This document shows, piece after piece, positions 24,614-33,048 of a stretch of DNA of 64,000 nt (position 1 is its first letter; every line of letters begins with the position of its first letter). The notes beneath the pieces are model-generated. The model worked only from the letters and a program-made list of their open reading frames with translations. It was not told the origin of the DNA and searched no databases. Source of the stretch: Palsa-343 sp036269135. GTDB lineage: Bacteria; Acidobacteriota; Terriglobia; Terriglobales; Acidobacteriaceae. Made by a program: the position numbers and the translations under genes. The stretch covers positions 136,577 through 200,576 of the forward strand of contig DATASQ010000053.1 of assembly GCA_036269135.1 (NCBI GenBank), in the 5' to 3' direction.

Positions 24614-24687
24614 GATCGGTCTGCATCATTATGGCGGGTGGCGCGGTGGATTTCGGGGAGAGCGAGACCGGGCGATGCCGGGACCGA

Positions 24688-25635
24688 TTACCTCGGTGAC
24701 AGAAGCGGGGTCGCGGCGGCCTGGGAAGCAGGCGGCTGGGACGTCTCGCTGACGGCGCGCAGCAAATCGCGGAGCGCGCCCTTCATCAGTTCGACGCGCG
24801 CACCGGTATCGAGGAGCATCAGCTCGCGGTCGGTCAGAAGCTTCAACGACAGCCGGACCTGCTGATCCGATGAAGTGGTGAGGCGGTCGATCTCCTTCTG
24901 CGCCTTGGGCGTATCCAGCGGTGCGAGGCGCTTTTCGTGAATCCAGTCGTCGATCAGCACCTGCCGCCAGGGTTGATGCAGTTGCGCATACGCGGGCTGA
25001 ACCGTGTTGAGATAGGCCCACACGTCGGCGGGATAAGCGCTGTGGAGACCCGGATGGCGATCGAAGATCTGCGCCAGCATGTTGGGGGCGAGCCCGAGGG
25101 CGGCGGCTCCCCCGCTGATCCGCAGGCCGAGGATCGAGAGGATGACCCCGCCGGCTCCGCCCGCGGCCCCGATGCCGTTGCCGGCGTTGACCGTGCTGTT
25201 ATTAAACTGGAGCACGTTGCTGACGATGCCGGAGCCGGAACCGACGATCAGGCTGGCGAGCGAGAGCAGGGTCACGGCGTGGTTCTGATTCCCCGTGAGA
25301 AGGTCCCGCTTCTCGAGGATTTGGGCGCGCTCAAAGTCGATCTGGCCGGCGACGCCGTCCACGTCGAGGGAGGCGACCACCACGGCGTCGGTGATGCGCT
25401 GGCGGACCATCAGCAGTTGCAGCTGTGCCGCGGGGGTGGATTCGCAGAGGACGGCCCGCAACTGGTCCAGCTGAGCGGTGACCCCGATATCGACCGCGAC
25501 TTCGCCGGCTTCCGGCGTGAGGTGGAGGGCGTTGGGACAGCCCTGGGGCGTGGTCGAGGGGACCGGGCCCGGTAATTGCGCCGCCAGGCAACCGGGGAAG
25601 ACGAGCACCAGAAGGCCACAGAGGTATGTGCGCAT
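24688..25635 (-). CDS. Exported protein of unknown function
   Basis: 315-residue protein starting at ATG 25635, with AAGGAG nine bases upstream and a signal peptide (MRTYLCGLLVLVFPGCLAAQ) that has a possible lipobox (FPGC). A 60-residue Gly/Ala/Ile-rich stretch (GNGIGAAGGAGGVILSILGL) in the middle may insert in a membrane. Alpha-helical segments RQRITDAVVVASLD and RLSLKLLTDRELMLLDT flank it. The tail is Ser/Ala/Pro-rich. I do not recognise a family. It is divergent from glutamate dehydrogenase. Confidence 0.65.
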   Translation of the reverse strand: MRTYLCGLLVLVFPGCLAAQLPGPVPSTTPQGCPNALHLTPEAGEVAVDIGVTAQLDQLRAVLCESTPAAQLQLLMVRQRITDAVVVASLDVDGVAGQIDFERAQILEKRDLLTGNQNHAVTLLSLASLIVGSGSGIVSNVLQFNNSTVNAGNGIGAAGGAGGVILSILGLRISGGAAALGLAPNMLAQIFDRHPGLHSAYPADVWAYLNTVQPAYAQLHQPWRQVLIDDWIHEKRLAPLDTPKAQKEIDRLTTSSDQQVRLSLKLLTDRELMLLDTGARVELMKGALRDLLRAVSETSQPPASQAAATPLLSPR

Positions 25636-25810
25636 GAAAGCCATCTCCTTTGCACGAGGAATGGGATGCCCGGCCGCCGGAAATGCCTCGGCCGGCGAGA
25701 AACCCTGGGAAGATCGGGGGCGCATCTTCATCAGGTGGCCCGCTTTCGGACTGGGTTCGGAGTGGTACGGCAATGCCCCACAACGGTTACCTGGGAATGG
25801 CCCTGGAGGG

Positions 25811-25840
25811 TTGCGGGGTTGACCGGCACAGGCCTATACT
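25811..25840 (+). promoter_or_regulatory. Probable promoter of glutamate dehydrogenase
   Basis: TTGCGG (25811-25816) and TATACT (25835-25840) are 18 bases apart; the -10 matches five of six positions, the -35 three of six. A transcript from about 25847 would have a leader of roughly 65 bases before the ATG at 25912. Confidence 0.4.
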
Positions 25841-25911
25841 CGGACCGTTTGGCTCGGGAACGGGTTGGGTCTGGAACGAACGGCCCAGGAAGACAGTGGA
25901 GAACCTTTTGT

Positions 25912-27177
25912 ATGGCGACGATTACGCTGGAACAGGAAATTAACCCCTGGGAAGCCCAGGCAGCTCGATTCGATTTTGCGGCACGCAAGCTGAACCTGGA
26001 TGAGGGTTTATGGCGCGTGCTGCGGTATCCCTCGCGGGAAATCATCGTGCATTTCCCGGTGACCATGGACGATGGGCGCATTGAGATGTTCACGGGGTAT
26101 CGCGTGCTGCACTCGCAGGCGCGCGGGCCGGGCAAGGGCGGGATTCGCTACTCGCCGGATGTGACGCTGGACGAGGTGCGCGCGCTGGCCAGCTGGATGA
26201 CCTGGAAGTGCGCCGTGGTGAATATTCCCTTTGGCGGCGCCAAGGGCGGCGTGATCTGCGATCCGAAGAAGATGTCGCAGGGCGAGTTGGAGCGGATGAC
26301 CCGGCGTTACACCTCCGAGATCATCGAGTTTATCGGGCCGGAAAAGGATGTGCCCGCTCCGGATGTCAACACCAACGAGCAGACCATGGCATGGATCATG
26401 GACACCTACTCAATGCACATGCGGCAGACGGTGACCTCGATCGTGACCGGGAAACCGCTCACCATTGGCGGATCGCGGGGCCGAAGGGAGGCGACCGGGC
26501 GCGGCATTGCGCTGGTGTGCGACGAGGCGATGAAGTACGTGGGGCTGCAGCGCGAAGGATGCCGGGTGATCGTCCAGGGCTTCGGCAATGTGGGATCGAA
26601 TGCGGCCCGGCTGATGAAGGAGCGCGGCTACAAGATCATCGGGATCGGCGAATGGGACGGCGGGCTGTATAACCCCGGCGGGATCGAGATTGAGAGCCTG
26701 ATCGAGCATAAGCTGCGGCAGGGAACGGTCCTGGGGTTCCGCGGCGCGGAGCCGATGCCGACGGCGGATCTGCTGACCGCGGATTGCGAGATTCTGATTC
26801 CGGCGGCGACGGAAAATGTGATCACCAGCCGCAATGCGGAGCGGATCAGGGCGCGCATTGTGTGCGAGGGCGCGAACGGACCCACGACAGCGGTGGCCGA
26901 TGAAATTCTGGCCGACAAGAAGGTGTTCATCATCCCGGACATTCTGGCCAATTCGGGCGGCGTGACGGCCTCGTACTTCGAGTGGGTGCAGGATCGGCAG
27001 GGCTACTTCTGGAAAGAGTCGGAAGTGAACGAGCGGATGGAAGCCATCCTGGTGGAAAGCTTCGACGACGTGACGCGGTATGCCGAAGCGCATGCGGTGA
27101 ATAACCGGATCGCGGCGTACATGCTGGCGATCGATCGGGTGGCGTACACGATCAAACAGCGCGGGATCTACGCGTAG
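25912..27177 (+). CDS. gdhA: Glutamate/leucine-type dehydrogenase
   Basis: 421-residue Glu/Leu/Phe/Val dehydrogenase family enzyme that interconverts glutamate and 2-oxoglutarate plus ammonia. Substrate-binding blocks are GPGKGGIRYSPDV and MTWKCAVVNIPFGGAKGGV with the catalytic Lys; the active-site Asp is in EKDVPAPDVNT. The Rossmann block is VIVQGFGNVGSNAARL. The length and block order fit the hexameric NAD(P)-dependent bacterial/archaeal glutamate dehydrogenases. The ATG at 25912 starts MATITLEQEINPWE, and GGAG lies a few bases upstream. Leucine dehydrogenase is less likely given length and the KGGIRY context. Confidence 0.93.
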   Translation: MATITLEQEINPWEAQAARFDFAARKLNLDEGLWRVLRYPSREIIVHFPVTMDDGRIEMFTGYRVLHSQARGPGKGGIRYSPDVTLDEVRALASWMTWKCAVVNIPFGGAKGGVICDPKKMSQGELERMTRRYTSEIIEFIGPEKDVPAPDVNTNEQTMAWIMDTYSMHMRQTVTSIVTGKPLTIGGSRGRREATGRGIALVCDEAMKYVGLQREGCRVIVQGFGNVGSNAARLMKERGYKIIGIGEWDGGLYNPGGIEIESLIEHKLRQGTVLGFRGAEPMPTADLLTADCEILIPAATENVITSRNAERIRARIVCEGANGPTTAVADEILADKKVFIIPDILANSGGVTASYFEWVQDRQGYFWKESEVNERMEAILVESFDDVTRYAEAHAVNNRIAAYMLAIDRVAYTIKQRGIYA

Positions 27178-27266
27178 GCAGCCGGAGAGAGTTTAGAGTT
27201 TGGGGATTGGAGTTTGGGCCGCTGCCTGTGCTGCCCCTCCTTTGCCCCCCCAAATTTCGACCCATC

Positions 27267-27839
27267 ATGAGAGTCTCGGCGCTCCAGCTCGCGGCATGGA
27301 TCGAACTGCTGGTGTGCTGGATTGTTTGGAGCGCCGCTTTCATCCGACCGAGCCGCCAGGCGAAACGGCAGGAGAAGGCCGTCCGCGCCCCCTCATCCCG
27401 ATGGGGCATCGCCCTGGTCACCGTCGGCTTTGCGCTGGTTTGGATGTGGGTGAAGCCGCCCGCATTTGAAAAGAGCGTGACCTCGCTGATTGTGTCGATG
27501 GTTTTGGGGCCGCCCTCGGTGCTGCTGGCCTGGGCGGCGACACGTGAACTCGGCAAACAATGGCGGTACGAGGCGGCGCTGATCGAGGATCACGAGCTGA
27601 TCCAAACGGGACCGTACCGCTGGATACGACATCCCATCTACACATCGATGTTTGGCATGTTGATGGCGACGGGCGCCGCCTGCACGTGGTGGCCGATGTG
27701 GATTGCGGGCGCAGCGTTCTTCGTGGCAGGAACCGAGATCCGTGTCCGCGCCGAAGACCGGTTGCTCGCGGAACGATTCCAGCAGCGATTCCAGACCTTC
27801 CGGAAGGGCGTTCCCGCCTACATTCCCTTCCTCCGATAA
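27267..27839 (+). CDS. Isoprenylcysteine methyltransferase-like membrane protein
   Basis: 190-residue membrane protein with about four helices. The C-terminal half carries the ICMT/PEMT-type signature TGPYRWIRHPIYTSMFGMLM and EIRVRAEDRLL, the region that binds S-adenosylmethionine in that family. So it probably methylates a lipophilic acceptor at the inner membrane; bacterial members are mostly uncharacterised. The ATG at 27267 begins a clean hydrophobic N-terminus (MRVSALQLAAWIELLVCWIV). It follows glutamate dehydrogenase by 89 bases. Confidence 0.85.
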   Translation: MRVSALQLAAWIELLVCWIVWSAAFIRPSRQAKRQEKAVRAPSSRWGIALVTVGFALVWMWVKPPAFEKSVTSLIVSMVLGPPSVLLAWAATRELGKQWRYEAALIEDHELIQTGPYRWIRHPIYTSMFGMLMATGAACTWWPMWIAGAAFFVAGTEIRVRAEDRLLAERFQQRFQTFRKGVPAYIPFLR

Positions 27840-27853
27840 AGGAAGCTCCCGGG

Positions 27854-28786
27854 CTACCTGACTCCTCTTGCCGCCTCGGGGCGAGCTGCGCGCAGGGTGA
27901 TGCGTTTGCCCATCAGGGTGGCGAAGACGCCGGCCAGGACGAGGGCGGCGCCGGCGAGTTCGTGCGGGTTGAGGCGTTCCCCGGCAAGCGTCGCTCCCAG
28001 CAATAAGGCGAAAACCGGGTTGACATAGGCGTAGCTGGCGACGCGCGTGGGAGAGTCGTGCGTGAGCAGCCAGGTATAAGCGGAGAAGCCGCATATGGAA
28101 CCGGCCACGACGAGATAGGCGAGGCTGACCAGCACGCGGGGACTGAGCAGGATGGCGCTGGAAGGCACGCGGTGGAATTCGCCGGTGGCCGCGGACAGGA
28201 CAATCAGGAAGAAACCGCCGATCAGCATCTGCAGGCCGACGTTGGCGTGCTGCGGGCGGGCCAGGGGAAGGTGCCTGGACCAGAGGGTTCCGATGGACCA
28301 GCACAGGGTTCCCCCCAGCATGACGAGAACGGCGAGGGTGGAGGTGTGCCCCGGGCCCGAGGATCGCAGGGAAAGCAGGACGACCCCAACAAACCCGAGC
28401 ACGAGTCCGGCCGCCGAGAGGACCGTAACACGCTGGGTGCGGAGGATGAGGAACTCGCCGGCGAAGATCCAGACCGGGATCATGGCGCAAACGACGGCGG
28501 CGAGGCCGGAGGGGATGCGGGTCTCTGCCCAGAAGAGACTGGCGTAATCGGCGGTGAACATGATGAGGCCGAGCACGAAGGCAGAGAGAAGCTCGCGGCG
28601 AGCGATGTGGAGGGGCGTGAGAAGGCGCGCCCAGACGAGAAGGATGATGCCGGCGAGGAGGAAGCGGCATCCGGCGGCGAAGAAAGGCGGAACGGCACTG
28701 ACAAGCACGATCTCGCGAATGGCGAGGAAAGTGCCTCCCCAGAGGATGTAGATGGCTCCGTAGGCAAGGAGCTTGCGGACGGGCAT
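27854..28786 (-). CDS. EamA/DMT-family transporter
   Basis: 310-residue protein with ten predicted helices arranged as two EamA repeats. The first repeat begins YGAIYILWGGTFLAIREIVL and includes LIMFTADYASLFWAETRIPSGL; the second covers GGTLCWSIGTLWSRHLPLAR to LVLAGVFATLMGKRITL. DMT members export metabolites such as amino acids or drugs; specificity cannot be read. It converges on the ICMT-like gene with a 14-base gap. Confidence 0.92.
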   Translation of the reverse strand: MPVRKLLAYGAIYILWGGTFLAIREIVLVSAVPPFFAAGCRFLLAGIILLVWARLLTPLHIARRELLSAFVLGLIMFTADYASLFWAETRIPSGLAAVVCAMIPVWIFAGEFLILRTQRVTVLSAAGLVLGFVGVVLLSLRSSGPGHTSTLAVLVMLGGTLCWSIGTLWSRHLPLARPQHANVGLQMLIGGFFLIVLSAATGEFHRVPSSAILLSPRVLVSLAYLVVAGSICGFSAYTWLLTHDSPTRVASYAYVNPVFALLLGATLAGERLNPHELAGAALVLAGVFATLMGKRITLRAARPEAARGVR

Positions 28787-28807
28787 GGCTAAGAGTAACC
28801 GAGCGGT

Positions 28808-29035
28808 CTAGCTGGCGACCTTGACGACTTCGTAGCGGACCGACGAGGGAGCGATGGGCTGGCCGCTGTTGCGCATCTCCCCCAGGTACAGAGCGATGGC
28901 TTCGGAGATCATGGTGCGGGCTTCCTCGTAGTCTTTGCCGGTAGAAACGACGGCTCCCGGCTGGAGCTCCGGGGCCCAGGCACTGATGGTTCCGTCTTCG
29001 CCGCGTTCGTAGAGGACGAGATAGTTGCTGGTCAT
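28808..29035 (-). CDS. hicB: HicB-type antitoxin
   Basis: 75-residue HicB-family protein. The HicB fold is seen in YLVLYERGEDGTISAWAPEL, PGAVVSTGKDYEEARTMISE and AIALYLGEMRNSG, the ATP-cone-like beta-alpha-beta domain that binds HicA. The usual C-terminal DNA-binding helix-turn-helix is short or absent. The ATG at 29035 overlaps hicA by four bases. It is the standard second gene of a hicAB operon. Confidence 0.85.
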   Translation of the reverse strand: MTSNYLVLYERGEDGTISAWAPELQPGAVVSTGKDYEEARTMISEAIALYLGEMRNSGQPIAPSSVRYEVVKVAS

Positions 29036-29196
29036 CGGCGGATACCTGCCTGTTTCATTATTGCAGAAAGCAGACCCTTCGGAACATCGTTGCCCGGCGA
29101 ATGGACGGGAACCACGACGATGCCGGCCTTCTGCGGATGCCGGTAGACGCGGTGACTCCCGTTGGTGCGAACGTGCTCCCATCCGTATTCTTCCAT
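29032..29196 (-). CDS. hicA: HicA-type mRNA interferase, short N-terminus
   Basis: 54-residue HicA-type toxin. The core GWEHVRTNGSHRVYRHPQKA contains the catalytic His in GSHR, and NDVPKGLLSAIMKQAGI is the conserved C-terminal helix. HicA cleaves mRNA and is held inactive by HicB. Its first residues are MEEYGW; typical members have about ten more residues (a first helix). A stop codon lies five codons upstream, so no longer in-frame start exists, suggesting a truncated or frame-broken 5' end. The gene overlaps hicB by four bases (ATGA). Activity is therefore uncertain. Confidence 0.65.
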   Translation of the reverse strand: MEEYGWEHVRTNGSHRVYRHPQKAGIVVVPVHSPGNDVPKGLLSAIMKQAGIRR

Positions 29197-29303
29197 CCGT
29201 TCGATATTTCATTACTGGCGCTCAAATCCTGCGTTAACGCTCCAGTATCTCGCGAATAGCTTTGATACACTCAGGCTTCCCCAAAAGCATCCGGAGGTTC
29301 CCT

Positions 29304-31520
29304 TTGTCGACGACAGAAGGTCTCAAGCCATCGAGTGGGGCAAGTTTTCAGCCGTATGTTCCGCCGGGCGAGACGCGGCCGGAGCTGACCTTCCGCGCCA
29401 TCCTGCTGGGGTGCATCTTTGGGCTGCTCTTCGGCGGGGTCACGGTCTACGTCGGTCTCGAAGCCGGGCTGACGGTGGCGGCCTCGATCCCGATCGCGGT
29501 TCTGTCGATCAGCGTGCTGCGGGCGCTGGGGCGCGCGTCGATTCTTGAGAACAATATTGTCCAGACGACGGGGAATGCGGGCCAGTCGATTGCGGCGGGC
29601 GTGATCTTTACCCTGCCCGCGCTCATCTTCCTGGGATTCGACCTCGAATACTTCCGCATTTTTGTGCTGGCGATGCTGGGCGGGTGGCTGGGGCTGCTGT
29701 TTATGATCCCGCTGCGCCGGCAGCTGATTGTGGAGGAGCATGGGAACCTGACCTATCCCGAGGGGACGGCGTGCGCCGACGTGCTGCTGGCGGGCGAACG
29801 CGGCGGATCGTTTGCGAGCCGCGTATTTCTGGGGCTGGGGCTGGGCGGCCTGTACGCGCTGTTCCAGAACAGCGACCTGCTGGGCGCGTGGCCGGATCAG
29901 CCGGATTACCAGCCGAACTTCGGGAAGCAGCACATCATGAAGGGCGCCTCGCTGCGCGTCGATGCCGTGCCGGAATACCTGGGCGTCGGTTATATTATCG
30001 GCGCGCGCGTGGCGGGGACGATGTTTGCCGGCGGCGTCTTCAGCTGGCTGGTGCTGATGCCGGCGATTTATTTCTTCGGTTCGCATCTGACCGGGCCGCT
30101 CTACCCGGCGGTGAAACCGGTGGCGCAGATGTCTCCAGGGGAGATGTGGTCGGCGTACGTGCGGCCGATGGGCGCCGGAGCGGTGGCCGCCTCGGGGCTG
30201 ATCACGCTGATGAAAACGATGCCGACCCTTGTGAACGCGCTCAGGGCGGGGATGGGCAATCTGCGCAAGGGCAAGGCCGCGGCGGCGAGCAGCGAGCGCA
30301 CGGACCGCGATATGCCCATGTGGGTGGTGGTGGGCGGCAGCGTTCTGCTGGTGGCGATGATCTGGGTGTTTCTGACGGTGAAGCCGGTGCCCGGAGCGCA
30401 GACGGGCATGCTGGCGAACCTGGCGGCGTCGCTGCTGATTGTGGTGTTCGGCTTTCTATTTGTAACCGTGTCGTCGCGCATTGTGGGACTGATCGGGAGT
30501 TCCGCGAATCCCATCAGCGGAATGACGATTGCAACGCTGATGGCGACGGCGGCGGTGTTTCTGGTGAAGGGCTGGACGGCTCCCGCATTTGGAGCGCTGG
30601 CCATCACGGTGGGCGGGGTGGTGTGCATCGCGTCGTCGAACGCCGGGGACACCTCCCAGGACCTGAAAACAGGCTTTCTGGTGGGCGCGACGCCGTGGAA
30701 GCAGCAGCTGGCGCTGATGATCGGCGTGTGCGTCTCGACGTTTGCGGTGGGCGTGACGCTGAACGCGATGAATCGCGGGTTCGAGGAGTTCCACACCATG
30801 AACAAGGTGTGGGACATTTCCGCGGCGCACGACGGGGTGCAGGACCAGGGGACGTTTACGCGGAAGGAATTTCGCGTGACGCAATCGATCAACGGCCAGC
30901 AAAAGACCGTAGCCACGCTCGAGGGTGACCACTACATTCTGCTGAACGCTCTGGGCTCGCATGAGCTGGCGGACGGGAAATATTTGTACGATCCGCAGAC
31001 GAAGACGATCGCTGTGCAGTGGATCGAGGGGATTGGCAGCGAGAAGGCGGCGGCGCCGCAGGCGCGTCTGATGGCGACGGTGATCAACGGGATCCTGCGG
31101 CAGCAACTGCCGTGGGGGCTGGTGCTGCTGGGTGTGTTTCTGGTGATTGCGATTGAGCTGATGGGGGTGCGGTCGCTCACGTTCGCGGTGGGCTCGTATT
31201 TATCGATTGCGACGACGCTGGCGATCTTTGCGGGCGGCGTGGTGCGATGGATGGTGGATCGCGCGATGGAGAAATCCGGCGCCGGCGGCGAGACGGAGAG
31301 CGAGATCAGTCCGGGATCGCTGTACGCCAGCGGTTTGATTGCCGCCGGCGGCATCGTGGGGCTGATGGGCGTGGGGATGAAGCTGTGGGAGAGCGTAAGC
31401 GAGCGGAACAACCCGATCCAGTTGCCGCAGACCTTGATCTATAACGACTGGGTGTCGGTGCTGATGTTCGTGCTGCTCGCCGGGTCGCTCTACTACTTCG
31501 CGCGCAAGCCGCTGAAGTAG
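29304..31520 (+). CDS. OPT-family oligopeptide transporter
   Basis: 738-residue membrane protein of the OPT family, which moves peptides, siderophore-metal complexes or other small solutes. The start is TTG 29304, with GGAGG six bases upstream. Family blocks include GCIFGLLFGGVTVYVGLEAG, QTTGNAGQSIAAGVIFTLPA, PEGTACADVLLAGE and SSANPISGMTIATLMATAAV. Roughly 15 or 16 hydrophobic helices are present; a hydrophilic loop with NKVWDISAAHDGVQD interrupts the middle. It ends next to a heptanucleotide repeat. Confidence 0.93.
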   Translation: MSTTEGLKPSSGASFQPYVPPGETRPELTFRAILLGCIFGLLFGGVTVYVGLEAGLTVAASIPIAVLSISVLRALGRASILENNIVQTTGNAGQSIAAGVIFTLPALIFLGFDLEYFRIFVLAMLGGWLGLLFMIPLRRQLIVEEHGNLTYPEGTACADVLLAGERGGSFASRVFLGLGLGGLYALFQNSDLLGAWPDQPDYQPNFGKQHIMKGASLRVDAVPEYLGVGYIIGARVAGTMFAGGVFSWLVLMPAIYFFGSHLTGPLYPAVKPVAQMSPGEMWSAYVRPMGAGAVAASGLITLMKTMPTLVNALRAGMGNLRKGKAAAASSERTDRDMPMWVVVGGSVLLVAMIWVFLTVKPVPGAQTGMLANLAASLLIVVFGFLFVTVSSRIVGLIGSSANPISGMTIATLMATAAVFLVKGWTAPAFGALAITVGGVVCIASSNAGDTSQDLKTGFLVGATPWKQQLALMIGVCVSTFAVGVTLNAMNRGFEEFHTMNKVWDISAAHDGVQDQGTFTRKEFRVTQSINGQQKTVATLEGDHYILLNALGSHELADGKYLYDPQTKTIAVQWIEGIGSEKAAAPQARLMATVINGILRQQLPWGLVLLGVFLVIAIELMGVRSLTFAVGSYLSIATTLAIFAGGVVRWMVDRAMEKSGAGGETESEISPGSLYASGLIAAGGIVGLMGVGMKLWESVSERNNPIQLPQTLIYNDWVSVLMFVLLAGSLYYFARKPLK

Positions 31521-31523
31521 GGC

Positions 31524-31558
31524 GGGCACAGGGCACAGGGCACAGGGCACAGGGCACA
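31524..31558. repeat. Heptanucleotide tandem repeat, five units (GGGCACA)
   Basis: Five exact 7-base units, 35 bases, three bases after the OPT gene stop and eight before the rhamnulokinase stop. It is the opposite strand of the repeat at 12236-12298 (CCCTGTG). Confidence 0.9.
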
Positions 31559-31566
31559 AAGAAAAA

Positions 31567-33048
31567 CTAGCTGGGCAGCGAGGCGTTTGCGAGACGGTGG
31601 GCCTGTTCGGCGACGGCCAGGGCAGAAACGCCATCGGTGGTCTGCGACCCACTCAGCGAATGCAGCCGCGCGAGCTGCACGGCGAAGTTGCCCAGCGTCG
31701 AGCTTTCGACGGCATGGCGCTCGACGGGAATCTTCGCAGCCTGCGCGGTTAAATCATTCAGATAATCATTGCGGCTGCCGCCGCCGACGATGCAGATGCG
31801 TTCGGCGCGGTGTCCGGTGATGCGGGCGATGTCGTCGAGCAGAGACGCGTAGCGATGCGCCAGGGAATGAAAGATGAGGTTGGCGTAGTCAGGCGCGGCG
31901 TCGCAGCCATCGGATAAAGGCGGCAGACCGTGGCGGCGGCGCTGGGCGTTGATGCGGGCGGGCATGTCGCCGGGCGGGAGAAACGCCGGGTCGTCGAGAT
32001 CGAGAAGAGCATCGGGTGGAGGCAGGCAGCGGGTCTCGGCAATCAGTTCAGGCAGAGACCAGCCGCGATGGTCTTCCCAGTACACGAGGCACTGGCGGAG
32101 GAGCCACATACCGGCGAGTCCGCGATGAAAGAGAATGCCGCCGTCAGCGGCGCCGAGGTGGGTGAAGCCGGCGGCATAGGCTTCCGGGGTGCGACAAGGT
32201 TCCGGCAGCACCATGCCGATGAGGGACCAGGTCCCGGAGCTGATATAGGCCCATGGCGCGGAACCGGCGACGGCGATGCCGGCGATGGCCGAGGCGGTGT
32301 CGTGGCAGGCGGGGGCGATGAGCTGGGTCTGCGCGAGGGCGGGAAGACTGCGGAGGTCGGGGCGGATGAGTCCGAGCGCGGTGCCGGGCTGGACGAGCGG
32401 GGGCGCGGCAGAGCGGTCGAGACCGAGCGCGGCGAAGAGGTCGTCGGACCAGGAGCGCGTGACGGGATCGATGAGCGCGGTGTGCGTGGCGTTCGTGATT
32501 TCTGCAACACGCGGAGCGCCGAGCCAGTGCAGGATGGACTCCGGCAGATTGATCCAGGGCGTCGAAACAGAGACACCGGCGAGCTTGTCGGCGTAGAGCT
32601 GGTAAATCGTGTTGATGGGCTGGATCTGGACGCCGGTGCGGGCGTACAGCTGATCGGCGGGGATGATCCGGTGCACGGCTTCAAACGCGGCGTTGGTGCG
32701 GGGATCGCGATAGCAAAAGGGCGGGGCGATGGGGCGACCGGCCTCGTCGAGGCGGACATAGTCGACGGCCCAGCCGGTAACGCCGATGGAGGCGATGCCT
32801 TCGGGCGCCTTTTCAGCGCAGGCGCGAAGGCCGCGGTCGAGTTCCTGACACATGCGGTCGAGGTTCCAGCGGACGCCGGAGGCGTGTGGGTCCGACGCAT
32901 CGGGCGACCAGGGGGCGTTGGCAAAGCGGTGGACGATGGAAACGGCGGGGTTTTCGGGGGCGCCGGACGAGCCGGCAGTCCAGCGAAGGAGTGAGACACG
33001 GCAGCTCTCGGCGCCCAGGTCGATGGCGACCAGAGCCGGACGCGTCAC
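31567..33048 (-). CDS. rhaB: Rhamnulokinase (FGGY family)
   Basis: 493-residue FGGY carbohydrate kinase phosphorylating L-rhamnulose to rhamnulose-1-phosphate. The first ATPase block is AIDLGAESCRVSLLRW, then GVTGWAVDYVRLDEAGR, ACHDTASAIAGIAVAGS, YISSGTWSLIG, and the C-terminal ICIVGGGSRNDYLNDLTA. The start is GTG 33048, overlapping the upstream gene stop by four bases (GTGA), so the two are translationally coupled; no separate ribosome-binding site is evident. Its partner supplies the aldolase. No rhamnose isomerase or regulator is in the window. Confidence 0.92.
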   Translation of the reverse strand: MTRPALVAIDLGAESCRVSLLRWTAGSSGAPENPAVSIVHRFANAPWSPDASDPHASGVRWNLDRMCQELDRGLRACAEKAPEGIASIGVTGWAVDYVRLDEAGRPIAPPFCYRDPRTNAAFEAVHRIIPADQLYARTGVQIQPINTIYQLYADKLAGVSVSTPWINLPESILHWLGAPRVAEITNATHTALIDPVTRSWSDDLFAALGLDRSAAPPLVQPGTALGLIRPDLRSLPALAQTQLIAPACHDTASAIAGIAVAGSAPWAYISSGTWSLIGMVLPEPCRTPEAYAAGFTHLGAADGGILFHRGLAGMWLLRQCLVYWEDHRGWSLPELIAETRCLPPPDALLDLDDPAFLPPGDMPARINAQRRRHGLPPLSDGCDAAPDYANLIFHSLAHRYASLLDDIARITGHRAERICIVGGGSRNDYLNDLTAQAAKIPVERHAVESSTLGNFAVQLARLHSLSGSQTTDGVSALAVAEQAHRLANASLPS

